From the NCBI RefSeq assembly GCF_017591435.1, contig NC_059294.1, positions 16,419,559 to 16,483,558 on the forward strand: a stretch of 64,000 nt of DNA, read 5' to 3'. Below the pieces are notes generated by a model. The model was not told the DNA's origin, ran no database searches, and worked only from the letters and a program-made list of their open reading frames with translations. This document shows, piece after piece, positions 41,609 through 55,764 of the stretch; the first letter of the stretch is position 1; the number at the start of each line of letters is the position of its first letter. The position numbers and the translations under genes are program-made. Origin of the DNA: Portunus trituberculatus (lineage: Eukaryota > Arthropoda > Malacostraca > Decapoda > Portunidae).

Positions 41609-41763
41609 CTTGGACCTGGGCTAGGGTAACAAGTGGTGACAGTAAAGGTATCTTCTAAAGTTGATGCATCAAACACTGCCAGCTTCTCCAGGAAGGTTAT
41701 AACAACAATATTCTTATTGGCTTGAATATCATGAACTGGATGCTTGAACTTTATGATCTTCAC
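41609..41763 (-). CDS. BCAS3: BCAS3 (rudhira) internal exon
   Basis: Minus strand: acceptor AAATTTTCAG, exon opening GTG AAG ATC, donor AG|GTATTT at 41608. 155 bp, phase 0 to phase 2. It encodes VKIIKFKHPVHDIQANKNIV, then VITFLEKLAVFDAS and TCYPSPGP. This parallels the human BCAS3 stretch that follows its SLRTGEMVKS segment (FKTPIYDLHCNKR, EKIAAFDSC, TSCYPCPGP). BCAS3 is a WD40/beta-propeller protein linked with PHAF1 in phosphoinositide binding at autophagic membranes and with cytoskeletal control in cell migration; the Drosophila orthologue is rudhira. The previous exon is 57564-57779. High confidence from wording, order and splice phase; no alignment was run. Confidence 0.88.
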
Positions 41764-42116
41764 CTGAAAATTTAAGGCAAAATCAAAAGTGCAGTAAATA
41801 TGAGATCTGCCAAATGATGGTTAATTCATAACAGGATGCCTTGACTATGTGCTCCAAGTGTGAAATGAAAGTGGGTGAGAGATTGAAGCAAAATACATGC
41901 AAGTGACATAAATAAATTGAAAAGAAAAAAATATGAATTATTATGTGAGCAGTTTTTTTATTTTTTTTTTATTTAGAAAATTAGTTACCCTAAAACAAGT
42001 TTGATCAGACCAATGTGTGTTGAAACTGGTACATTATATATATAAAACAAGACAAAATAAAGAAGACAACAGAATGTAGTTTCCTACTTTTTAAGAGGGA
42101 CTCTAGCAACAAAATA

Positions 42117-43432
42117 CAGTATTACTCCACTTAACGAACAGGATAGGGGGTGTCAAAGCTGTTCATAGAGCAAAAATTCGTTAAGCGGACATAATTTTCC
42201 CATAGGAAATAATGGAAATAGGGGGGATGCGTTCTAGGCTGGTTCCCAACATACCACATGGGTTAAAAAAAAATTATATATACGTTTGGCAGCATATTGG
42301 GCCACCGGTGTACCACTACTTTTATGGTGTCATATGAGTCATTGGATGTTAGAGGAGCTACGTACAAATTCTCTCACATTCTCGCATTTATGTTCGCAAA
42401 ACAACATTTCTATTAGCTTTTTACAAACCTTGCCCCCAATAAAGGATTGTTTTGTAATGCATAAAGTGAAATTTTACATGGAATACCAAAAAATAAAGCA
42501 GAGATGAGATCAGCCACAGATGAAGCAGGAGACTCACGGAGACTCGGCCGCTTCTTCTTCTTCTTGTGACCCTTTTAGCTTGGCGTGTTGTCTTTCCCCA
42601 TGATATTTGTTTTCACTCCTTTATTGCCTGCTATAATGGATATCATATCTTAGTATTCCTATACGCTCATGCCATGAGGATAACCTTGAATCCATGGCAC
42701 TAAGCGATAGTGAATTATTAATTAAATACCGCGGTATTTCATTAGTAATTCACTATCACTCAGTGTCACGGAGTCAAGGTTATCCTCATGGCATGAGCGT
42801 ATATGAATACTAAGATATGATATCCATTATAGCAGGCAATAGAGGAGTGAAAACATAAACATCATGATGAAAGTAACACGCAAGCAAAAGGGTCACAAGA
42901 AGAAGAAGCGGCCGAGTGGATGCGAGTCTCCCGCTTCGTCTGTGGCTGATCTCATCTCTGCTTTATTTTTTGGTATTCCATGTAAGATTTCACTTTATGC
43001 ATTACAAAACAATCCTTTCTTGGGGGGAAGGTTTGTAAAAAGCTAATAGAAATGTTGTTTTGTGAACATAAATGCATATATAAGACAGTAACACCACCTC
43101 GAGAGGTGGTGTTCCCAGCAACCTCAGAGCAACCTGATAGCAACCTTGTCACCGTCCCTCCAAGCATTCATGGATGCCATTTCACTGCAGGAGGTTGCTC
43201 TGATGTTGTTAAAGAATCTTGGATCCAGCTCCAGGAGCGCTACAGACAGAGGCGGGGACCAGCCAATTACAGTGAAGCTATCGTGTTCGGTCCCTCACCC
43301 AGCAAATTCAAACCCAGAAAATTCGCTAAAATGGATGTGGTTGTATGTTATGCAGACTTTTTGGTCTAACTTTATATAGTACGTTAAACTGAAAATTCGT
43401 TAGATGAACGTTCATTAGGCAGAGTATTACTG
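42117..43432. mobile_element. Tigger-like element, family H
   Basis: TIRs CAGTATTACTCCACTTAACG (42117) and the inverse of CAGTAATACTCTGCCTAATG (ending 43432), flanked by TA on both sides. Almost all of its interior is the foldback palindrome 42384-43232. It lies in the BCAS3 intron. Confidence 0.75.
42384..43232. mobile_element. Foldback element FB2 with a 0.7-kb near-perfect palindrome
   Basis: Arms 42384-42731 and 42732-43075 are inverse copies meeting with no spacer at ACCG|CGGT (42728-42735). They share GCATTTATGTTCGCAAAACA/its inverse at the outside, GAATACCAAAAAATAAAGCA, CGGCCGCTTCTTCTTC and GGATAACCTTGA. Beyond 43075 only the right side continues, with the hairpin ACACCACCTCGAGAGGTGGT, GCAACC repeats and the family terminus TCTTGGATCCAGCTCC (43217-43232). 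The left outer part is missing. Confidence 0.8.
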
Positions 43433-43581
43433 TACAGTGCTACCCAAGGTTACAGCAAGACACAAATCGATTTGAGTGCAAGCTATATATTCATTTCTCA
43501 TTGAAATCAATGGAAAATTAATTAATTCATTCTAGGGCAAGAAACAAAGAAAAAAAAATCCTCTAATATCACTACACTGCA

Positions 43582-46909
<3,328 letters not shown>

Positions 46910-46981
<72 letters not shown>
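46910..46981 (+). repeat. (TA)36 microsatellite
   Basis: TA array joining the TIR transposon end and Tigger D copy 4. Repeated as 48052-48120 in the duplication. Confidence 0.96.
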
Positions 46982-46984
<3 letters not shown>

Positions 46985-47947
46985 GCAACCCCCGTTTAAC
47001 GAAGATTCACACAACAAAATTTCGCTACAACGAAGGTTTCGTTTTACTACCATCTGCTCGTTTAACGAACACCAAACTTGCTTTAACGAAGTTTTATCCA
47101 GGTAATTTTTTCAAAATTTGAAAGCCCCACCGTATCATGCAAGCTGACAGGCTTTTGAATACACCAAGAGCTGCTGGTACTAAGGCCTGCCTCAGGAGAA
47201 ATCCTGAGACACCTGTACAATAAAGATCAAGATCAAGTCTCTCGTGGACAACACAGGCACTGCCGATACAAAGGCCTGACTCAGAAGAAATTCAGCATCA
47301 GCTGTAGCATCAAGATCAAGATCAACGCACCACTCACTCCTCAGTCAAAACACAACAGTGTCATCAGCAGCTCATCTTCCCTAGTTCAACTTACCACCAA
47401 AACGCCCTGCAATGTGGCCTAACGTTCCTAAGAAGATCAGGAAGTGTCTTACTCTCGAAGTGAAGCTGGGTATTATCCACAGACAAGAGAGAGGCCAGAA
47501 AACTAATAACATTGCTTGCCACCATCTACTGTCTACTATTATCAAGTCAGCAAAGAAGGCTGGTGAGACCGCATCTTCCTTGAAAGCTAAAAGAACCACC
47601 TGAACTCGTGACTCTACAATGGATAAAATGGAAAGCCTTGTGGAAATGTGGTACATAAGTTTTGTATGCGGTACCATGATGCGCCCTTTGTTTACATTCC
47701 ACAAGCTGCCGGTTAGTGTATTTCCCATTTCATTCTCCCTCCCTTCATAAAGTTAAGATCATCAACATTATAAAATTACATACATACACACGTTAGTGTA
47801 CATTATAATGACTTAAATTAAACTGCCTAAATGTTTAACTTCATAATTTTTACTTTCATTAAACCTTTACTGTACTATGATGCACTCTCGCTTTGCTTAC
47901 TCTCAATGGAAGTTCAAATCAGGGGTTAAACTTGTTATAATCGGTTC
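46982..47947 (+). mobile_element. Tigger D copy 4, truncated by the duplication
   Basis: CAGGCAACCCCCGTTTAACG at (TA)n. It carries two inserted scraps (47168-47238 and 47261-47326) ending in AAGATCAAGATCAA and absent from copy 2. Transposase HTH frame at 47412-47603. The right TIR is missing because the duplication junction falls at 47947. Confidence 0.8.
47412..47603 (+). pseudogene. Tigger transposase HTH fragment (copy 4)
   Basis: MWPNVPKKIRKCLTLEVKLG then IIHRQERGQKTNNIACHHLL and, after a short deletion, KSAKKAGETASSLKAKRTT. The first helix-turn-helix of a TIGD1-like transposase with the second missing. Identical copy at 48551-48742. Confidence 0.75.
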
Positions 47948-48051
47948 GATCCGTTATTGAGGTATCGCATTCCAAATGTCGTAAAAATTTGACCGCGTTT
48001 TCTCAGTTTTTATTTTTGGCGCTTATCGCCCTACCTCACGTAACGCCTCAT

Positions 48052-48052
48052 A

Positions 48053-48120
<68 letters not shown>
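48052..48120 (+). repeat. (TA)34 microsatellite
   Basis: Second copy of the array at 46910 within the tandem duplication. Confidence 0.96.
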
Positions 48121-48123
<3 letters not shown>

Positions 48124-49154
48124 GCAACCCCGTTTAACGAAGATTCACACAACAAAATTTCGCTACAACGAAGGTTTCGTTTTACTACCATCTGCTCGTT
48201 TAACGAACACCAAACTTGCTTTAACGAAGTTTTATCCAGGTAATTTTTTCAAAATTTGAAAGCCCCACCGTATCATGCAAGCTGACAGGCTTTTGAATAC
48301 ACCAAGAGCTGCTGGTACTAAGGCCTGCCTCAGGAGAAATCCTGAGACACCTGTACAATAAAGATCAAGATCAAGTCTCTCGTGGACAACACAGGCACTG
48401 CCGATACAAAGGCCTGACTCAGAAGAAATTCAGCATCAGCTGTAGCATCAAGATCAAGATAACGCGCACCACTCCCTCCTCAGTCAAAACACAACAGTGT
48501 CATCAGCAGCTCATCTTCCCTAGTTCAACTTACCACCAAAACGCCCTGCAATGTGGCCTAACGTTCCTAAGAAGATCAGGAAGTGTCTTACTCTCGAAGT
48601 GAAGCTGGGTATTATCCACAGACAAGAGAGAGGCCAGAAAACTAATAACATTGCTTGCCACCATCTACTGTCTACTATTATCAAGTCAGCAAAGAAGGCT
48701 GGTGAGACCGCATCTTCCTTGAAAGCTAAAAGAACCACCTGAACTCGTGACTCTACAATGGATAAAATGGAAAGCCTTGTGGAAATGTGGTACATAAGTT
48801 TTGTATGCGGTACCATGATGCGCCCTTTGTTTACATTCCACAAGCTGCCGGTTAGTGTATTTCCCATTTCATTCTCCCTCCCTTCATAAAGTTAAGATCA
48901 TCAACATTATAAAATTACATACATACACACGTTAGTGTACATTATAATGACTTAAATTAAACTGCCTAAATGTTTAACTTCATAATATTTACTTTCATTA
49001 AACCTTTCACTGTACTATGATGCACTCTCGCTTTGCTTACTCTCAATGGAAGTTCAAATCAGGGGTTAAACTTGTTATAATCGGTTCGCTTAACGAAGTT
49101 TCGCTTAACGAAGTGTTTTTAAGGAATGTAATGCCTTCGTTAAGTGGGGTTTGC

Positions 49155-49157
<3 letters not shown>
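48121..49157 (+). mobile_element. Tigger D copy 5 (duplicate of copy 4, complete)
   Basis: Same as copy 4 but with its right end intact (TTCGTTAAGTGGGGTTTGCCTG, ending 49157) in (TA)n. This shows copy 5 continues the original element and copy 4 is the added unit, or the reverse with loss of the end. GATCAA scraps at about 48307-48377 and 48400-48465. Confidence 0.8.
48551..48742 (+). pseudogene. Tigger transposase HTH fragment (copy 5)
   Basis: Identical protein to the fragment at 47412-47603. No catalytic domain. Confidence 0.75.

Positions 49158-49223
<66 letters not shown>
49158..49223 (+). repeat. (TA)33 microsatellite
   Basis: TA array between the right TIR of Tigger D copy 5 and the left TIR of copy 6. 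Confidence 0.97.
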
Positions 49224-49226
<3 letters not shown>

Positions 49227-50276
49227 GCAACCCCCGTTTAACGAAGGTTCACACAACAAAATTTCGCTACAACGAAGGTTTCGTTTTACTACCATCTGCT
49301 CATTTAACGAACACCAAACTCGCTTTAACGAAGTTTTATCCAGGTAATTTTTTCCAAATTTGAAAGCCCCACCGTATCACGCAAGCTGACAGGCTTTTGA
49401 ATACACCAGGAGCTGCTGGTACTAAGGCCTGCCTCAGGAGAAATCCTGAGACACCTGTAGAATAAAGATCAAGATCAAGCCTCTCGTGGACAACACAGGC
49501 ACTGCCGATACAAGGCCTGATTCAGAAGAAATTCTGCATCACCTGTAGCATCAAGATCAAGATCATGCGCACCACTCACTCCCCAGTCAAAACGTAACAG
49601 TGTCACCAGCAGCTCATCTTTTCTAGTTCAACTTACCAGCAAAACGCCCTGCAATGTGGCCTAACGTTCCTAAGAAGACCAAGAAGTGTCTTACTCTCGA
49701 AGTGAAGCTGGGTATTATTCACAGACAAGAGAGAGGCCAGAAAACTAATAACATTGCTTGCCCTCATCTTGACTCCATCTACTGTCTACTATTTTCAAGT
49801 CAGCAGACTCTATTAAGAAGGCTGGTGAAACCGCATCTTCCTTGAAAGCTAAAAGAACCACCTGAACTTGTGACTCTACAATGGATAAAATGGAAAGCCA
49901 TGTGGAAATGTGGTACATAAGTTTTGTATGCGGTACCATGATGCGCACTTTGTTTACATTCCACAGGTTGCTGGTTAGTGTATTTCCCATTTCACTCTCC
50001 CTCCCTTCATACAGTTAAGATCAACATTATAAAGTTACATACATATACATACATTAGTATACATTATAATGACTTAAATTAAACTACCTAAATGTTTAAC
50101 TTCATAATTTTTACTTTCATTAAACCTTTTACTGTACTATGATGCACTCTCGCTTTGCTTACTCTCAATGGAAGTTTAAATCAGGGGTTAAACTTGTTAT
50201 AATCGGTTCGCTTAACGAAGTTTCGCTTAACGAAGTGTTTTTTAGGAACGTAACCCCTTCATTAAACGGGGGTTGA

Positions 50277-50279
<3 letters not shown>
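49224..50279 (+). mobile_element. Tigger D copy 6, both ends present
   Basis: CAGGCAACCCCCGTTTAACG at 49224 and TTAAACGGGGGTTGACTG ending 50279, in (TA)n on both sides. 1056 bp. It holds the same two GATCAA scraps (49410-49479, 49503-49566), so those insertions predate the spread of this subfamily. Transposase HTH at 49654-49845. Confidence 0.85.
49654..49845 (+). pseudogene. Tigger transposase HTH fragment (copy 6)
   Basis: KKTKKCLTLEVKLGIIHRQE, then RGQKTNNIACPHLDSI, then frame loss. Slightly longer at the DNA level than copies 4 and 5 (it retains the GACTCTATTAAG segment). No DDE domain. Confidence 0.72.

Positions 50280-50350
<71 letters not shown>
50280..50350 (+). repeat. (TA)35 microsatellite
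   Basis: TA array after Tigger D copy 6. 50351-50589 has no recognised feature. Confidence 0.97.
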
Positions 50351-50352
<2 letters not shown>

Positions 50353-50980
50353 GTGAACCAAAACTATTTTCCTCTTAGGAATCAATGTAAAACAGATCAA
50401 TCTGTTCCTGAACCCACAGCTGCGTCTGAGAAAGCGACTTGGCACACACCCTGTGGTCCCTGCATTCTCCATCCTCTAACAAACACTTTTGTGCACCTCT
50501 AAGCTATAATAAACAAAGAATGGTCAGTGCTATAGTAACAGACAGCAAGACAGTATACACTGATCTTCCTGACAATGTTTATCAGGAGGAGATAGTAGAC
50601 ACCTACTGAAATGATAATTTACTCCCAGTGAGGTCTAATAGCACTAGTTTAGGGGGTGCTGTGAAATTTCCATTAAAGCTACTTGTGATCTCACTGAACA
50701 TTTCCCTTTGTGTCTCACAACTCAAGGGGGCAGTCACAGCCTGCCCTCTAAAAATAACTCTCCTTAATCACTCAAAATTATGCACTTACCACACATACAC
50801 CCTTCCCTTAAAATTCAAAATTAAAAAAATGACAACTCCAAACCTAGCTTCGGAGCCCCCGTCTGGGGAGGGGACCAGATATGTCCCCAGGTCAGACTGC
50901 TCTCTCATTGACGACCTAAAATATCTTGACACCTCCCCCAACTTTTTCTTCATTAACTTCTGCAACATTCACAGTCATAA

Positions 50981-52159
50981 GCTGGGGTCACACATAGCCG
51001 ATTGTGGTGCCCCGACATGGACAGATGTGTGGATGTGCGCATCGGCCTAGAATCGTAGCGAATGTGGGCCGAAGGTAGCCGATTTCACCACTGGACTGAC
51101 GCAGCCAGACCATCGCAGCAATCGCCTTGTCGGGGAATGGAACGCGAATATCATGCCATTGCCGGCCCGGAACACGCGTATTGCTGCCCCTGTCCCACCT
51201 ACCGGGACGATGAGGCCACGCCCACCTGCCCGATTGTGGCCCAGAGGTAAAAAAATGGGGCGATAGATGCGATGCGATGCGAATTGAGGACAGGCGCGGA
51301 TTTTACATGCGGAAGGTATGAACCATGCCCCGATCAATGCCACGGAATGGCCGACATATAAAAAAGCCCCCCAGGATTCCTGTGACAGTTGAGCTGGTAC
51401 CCTCGTAGTGTTTACAACACCATGGAAACCCCCAGAAGTAGGAACGCCTCCATGAAGAAGAAAGTTGTGATGGCCCAGTGTATAATGCACCACAACCTAC
51501 TGACAGCCCTGGCAATACAATGTGTGTACCCAGCCCCTAAACCCCCCAAGAAGAGAAGAGTTTGGGTGTGGCCCTACCTCCAAAAACACCTGCAATATGG
51601 CCACTATGACACACTAATGGATGAACTTTACTCTGAAAATTCGGACCTGTACAGAAATTACATACGGCGTAGACAAAGCGACTGGCTTGAACAGATCGCG
51701 TGCTTCCTTTTAAAACCGCACACATCACCCCAGAGCGTCGTTTGTGACGGGTGGCAGGAATGCAGGTGCTGCCATCTACATACGTCATCAAAGTGAGCGT
51801 CGCTTCCTTCGCGCCATGCAAAGCGGCATGTGCGAATGGCACAAGTTTTGAACCGATCATTCGCCCCCTCCGCCATTTTCGCGCCGATCATCCCCGGAAG
51901 AGCCTACAAATGACAGTTGTCGGCCGATCCGGCCCAAATTTTCAACCGAGTGAAAATTCTGCCCCGATCCAAATGGCGCCCCAGGAGGCCCCGGAGCCTG
52001 CGAAGGTGTGCCGATTGTCACCGATTACCCACGAATATCCGGGGTAATGGATGCGAATCATGTCCTGATGGTGCTTTTTGGTGTCGCGGAAGAGCCGACA
52101 GACAATTTCTGACCATCGCCTCTGTCGCAACTCCACAATCGGCTATGTGTGACCCCAGC
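50981..52159 (+). mobile_element. PIF/Harbinger DNA transposon with perfect 27-bp TIRs
   Basis: 50981-51007 (GCTGGGGTCACACATAGCCG and 7 more) is matched by its exact inverse at 52133-52159. Candidate 3-bp duplication ATA on both sides (with one extra A at each border). It sits at a site known from the uninterrupted copy (CACAGTC...GATCTAATTTTC). 1179 bp. It encodes the start of a Harbinger nuclease (51389-51796); the rest is deleted, so it is non-autonomous. Confidence 0.82.
51421..51796 (+). pseudogene. Harbinger nuclease N-terminal fragment
   Basis: From the ATG at 51421 (METPRSRNASMKKKVVMAQC) the frame passes PKKRRVWVWPYLQKHLQYGH and LMDELYSENSDLYRNYIR. The R.WV.P.......G....L..EL......F..Y.R pattern opens PIF/Harbinger (HARBI1-like) nucleases. 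The DDE catalytic part is replaced by unrelated sequence and a stop at 51796. An earlier in-frame ATG at 51389 is possible. Confidence 0.7.
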
Positions 52160-52748
52160 AATAGATCTAATTTTCAATCTGTGGAACACCAACTCTCCTC
52201 TACTAAACCTTATCTTCTTTTCTTCACTGAAAAACAGCTGTCTGAGGCTACTGACAGTAGCCTCTTCTCTGTTCCCTCTTACTTTCCTATTCTCATTTTC
52301 ATTCCAAAGCTGGATGTTGTGTCTATGTGCACAATGCTCTCATGCCAACGCTCTTGAATCTTCCGAGTTTTCCACAATCTGGTTTAGACTCAATAGCCAC
52401 TCTCTAACTAAATTTATCTATGCAGTCTATCTCTCCCCTAACTCCCCTGACTATAATTTATTCCTTGACTATTTCATTTTCCCTAACTCCTCTGACTATA
52501 ATTAATGCTTTGACCATTTAATTTCCAAAGCAGAGTGCATTCTATCCTTCTATCCTTTTGCAGAGATCTCCATTCTTGGAGATTTCAATGTTCACCACCA
52601 GCTTTGGCCATACTGGCGATCAGATAGAAGATTACAAAATGACAGATGTTTAAGAATCTTCCTATTCAGGATAGATTAAAAAACTTTAGACAAACAAGAG
52701 ATTAAAACTATAGGTCAGTAGTTGGAGGGATTAGAACAGTCACCCTTT

Positions 52749-53705
52749 TTAGGGACAGGCTGAATATAGGCAAATTTCCAGCAAGAAGGAAAGGTAGAAG
52801 TTGATAGGCATAGTTAAAAAGAGTTTGGTCACGCAAAATGCAAGCACGGAAGCACAGTTTTTGAGAACAATAGGAGGGACCCTACCAGGTCCATAAGGCT
52901 TCCAAGGGTTTAAGCCAGCGAGGACATGGAAAACATCATTACGAAGAATTCTAATAATAGACATGTAATAGTCAGAGGGAGGAGGAGAGGGAGGGACAAG
53001 CCCAGAATCATCAAGGTGGAGTTGTGAGAAAAAGGTTTGAGAGAAGATTTCAGCTTTAGCGACAGAAGAGATAGCAGTGGTGCCATCAGGGTGAAATAAA
53101 AGTGGGAAAGATGAAGAAGTGAAGTTATTGGAGATGTTTTTGGCTAGATGCCAAAAGTCATGGGAGTTTGAGTTTGAAAGATTTTGACATTTTCTATTTA
53201 TGAAGGAGTGTTTGGTAAGTTGAAGAACAGACTTGGCATGATTCCAGGCAGAGATACAAAATGCATGAGATTCATGTCATCAAAGGCTCAAGTACTTTTT
53301 GTGAGCAACCTCTCTATCGTGTATAGCACAAGAACAGGCTGTGTTAAACGGTGTAGAAGGTATTAGATTGAGAAAAAGAATGAGGAATGTACACCTCCAT
53401 GCCAGATACTGTCACCTCCATTATGCATTCAGTACACAGATGGGTCTCTGACATGGAAACAGTAATAATTCCAGGGAAAATCAGCAAAATACCTCCTCAG
53501 GTCCCCGCTATTGGCAGAGGCAAAACGCCATAGGCACCTCCACTTTGAGGGATTCAGAGAAGGAATAGGAGAGATAGGTCAAGATACAGAAATGAGATTG
53601 TGGTTGGAGGAGCCCAAAAGAGATGAAAAGGTGACGTCATAAGCTGAAGGATTAGAGGTGAGGAAAAGATCAAGAATATTGGGCATGTCTCCAAGACGGT
53701 CAGGA
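52749..53705 (-). pseudogene. Jockey-like LINE endonuclease end and RT start
   Basis: At 53705-53560 frames read PDRLGDMPNILDLFLTSNPS then SSNHNLISV (the SxHxxI catalytic block at the endonuclease end). Through 53540-53000 there is a degenerate linker. At 52964-52749 one reads HVLAGLNPWKPYGPGRVPPI and the beginning of the RT fingers. Many stops. Confidence 0.6.
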
Positions 53706-53782
53706 ATAAGAACATAAGAAAGTAGGGAAGCTGTAAGAGGCTGCCAGGCCTATACGAGGCAGTCCCAGTGTGCTTAATCTAC

Positions 53783-55605
53783 CTAATTCCATCTATCTTC
53801 CCCATCCATGAATTTATCTAACCTTCTTTTAAAGCTCCCTATTGACTCAGCCCTGACTACATGTCCACTGAGACCGTTCCACTCATCAACCACTCTGTTT
53901 GAAAACCAGTTTCTTCCCATTTCTCTCTTAAACCTGAATTTTTCAAGTTTAAACCCATTATTCCTGGTTCTGTCCCCACTACTGATTCTAAGAACTACAT
54001 TCATGTCCCTTCTGTTAAAACCCTTATACCACTTAAATACTTCTATCAAGTCTCCTCTTAACCTACGTCTCTCTAAGGAATGCAGGCTAAGTTTTTTCAG
54101 TCTCTCTTCATAGGGAATATCCCTCATTCCCTGTATCTTTTTAGTCATCCTCCTTTGCACTGACTCCAACAGAGCCATGTCCTTCCTGTAATGTGGGGAC
54201 CAGAATTGTACCACATAGTCAAGATGTGGCCTGACCAGCATCAAGTATAATTTTAGTATTACTTCAGGACTCATGCTTTTAATGCTTCTAAAGATGAAAC
54301 CTAATACTCTATTCGCCTTATTTCTAGCCTCAATACATTGCTTCCTTGTATTGAGATCAGAGCTAACTATGACTCCTAAATCTTTCTCATACTTGGAACT
54401 TCCTAGTGCCACGTTATCTATTGTGTACCTATTGCTTAGATTATCTCTACACACGTTCAGCACCCTGCACTTGTTAATATTGAACTGCATTAGCCATCTA
54501 TCTGTCCATTCTTTCATTCTATCCAAGTCAGCCTGCAAAGCCTTGGCATCCAAATCAGACCTAATTAATCTACCTATCTTTGTGTCGTCCGCAAATTTAC
54601 TGATATCACTATTAATTCCACTATCCAAGTCGTTGATATTAGAAATAATAATGGCCCTAAGACTGAGCCCTGTGGCACCCCACTAACTACTTCACCCCAC
54701 TTGGAATTCGAGCCATTAATTACTACCCTTTGTCGCCTGTCATCTAACCACGCTTTAATCCAGCATAATATTCTACCCTCTATACCGTGTGCTTTAACCT
54801 TTTTTAAGAGCCTCTGGTGAGGTACCTTGTCAAAGGCTTTACTGAAATCTAAGTATAGAATGTCATAACTATCACCTTTATCTGCCGACTCATAAACCTT
54901 ACTATAAAAGCTCAACAAGTTGGTAAGACACAACTTCTCCTTCGTAAATCCATGTTGTGTGTGATTTATCAGGCCGTGTTTGTCTAGGTGTTCCCTAATA
55001 TTTTTTCGTTATCATTGATTCCATTAATTTACCCACAACTGAAGTTAAGCTGACAGGCCTGTAATTAGATATTAGGGTTTTTATCTCCCTTCTTAAATAT
55101 GGGAACCACATTGGCTTCTCTCCACATTATCAGTGCCTCACCTGACTCCAGTGACATCCTAAACAGTGCCACTAAAGGCTTGCTGACGACTTCCTTGCAT
55201 TTCTTTAGAACCCTTGGATATACTTCATCAGGTCCTGGTGACTTAAATTTCTCTAGTCTATCTATCTCCTGTTCTACCATCACCTTAGTTATAAGGATAT
55301 CTGTCATAGTGGATAAGGTGGTGACTGGTGAGCGTGGGATCGGGCAGACGTCCACGCGTAGGTTCGAATCCCACCACGTACAGCCTTAAAACACTTTGCC
55401 ATTTGTCGAGTGGTTTAAAGTTACCTACATATCACCATGATACCCAGGTTCTAGGTAGTTACACTCAAGATGAGCTTGGGCGGTGATATGGGCTCTAATA
55501 TGGGTACCACTATAAATAAAATTGCCTGCGCCACTAATGGGCGGAAGCTGAACAGCACTTCCCATACACTCTTCAAGTGTACCTACAGACGCTATAGGCC
55601 TTACC

Positions 55606-55644
<39 letters not shown>

Positions 55645-55764
55645 ACTATCCTCAGCCCTAAATACCTCTTCGCTATCTGGGATTTCCCGCGTGTTCTCCT
55701 GGGTGAAGACAGTTAAAAAACATTCGCTCATAATTCTACTAATCTCTTCCGCAGAACTAGCCAT
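53783..55764 (-). pseudogene. CR1-like reverse transcriptase, broken
   Basis: Blocks in order: ISRIMSECFLTVFTQENT (55764 onward), a SINE interruption, FKSPGPDEVYPRVLKKCKE, WREANVVPIFKKGD, a frame change, LTNLLSFYSKVYESADKG, YDILYLDFSKAFDKVPHQRL (motif A), SGVPQGSVLGPLLF (motif B), a frame change near 54620, ISKFADDTKIG (FADD), KYEKDLGVIVSSDL (thumb), RRMTKKIQGM and NWFSNRVVDEWNGL to a stop at 53783. Very typical of CR1. Inactivated by the SINE and two frameshifts. Confidence 0.85.
55305..55642 (+). mobile_element. tRNA-derived SINE (family S3) with poly(A) tail
   Basis: Plus strand. The head has ATAGTGGATAAGGTGG (A-box-like) and GTAGGTTCGAATCCC (B box, about 55362-55376) with a tRNA-like fold. 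The body has GTACCACTATAAATAAAATTGCC and TGGGCGGAAGCTGAACAGCA, then (A)34 at 55609-55642. It is inserted opposite to the CR1-like RT frame. No clear target duplication was seen. Confidence 0.75.

Larger units (their letters stand above)
50590..52620 (+). mobile_element. Jockey-like LINE 5' part, plus strand, split by Harbinger
   Basis: 50590-50980 is the inverse of the 5' region at 56330-56690 (shared AGTGCTATTAGACCTC, CTGGGGACAT, TCTCTC.TTGACGACCTAAA). The endonuclease then begins at about 52160 (SNFQSVEHQLSSTKPYLL and onward) and continues to about 52620, where sequence switches to the inverted copy. The two parts are separated only by the Harbinger element. In order: 5' UTR, short N-terminal region, first half of the endonuclease. 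Confidence 0.75.

Noticed and set aside
55609..55642. Processed host pseudogene because of the long A-run
   Set aside because: The A-run terminates a sequence with tRNA-type A and B boxes and no coding, so a SINE explains it.
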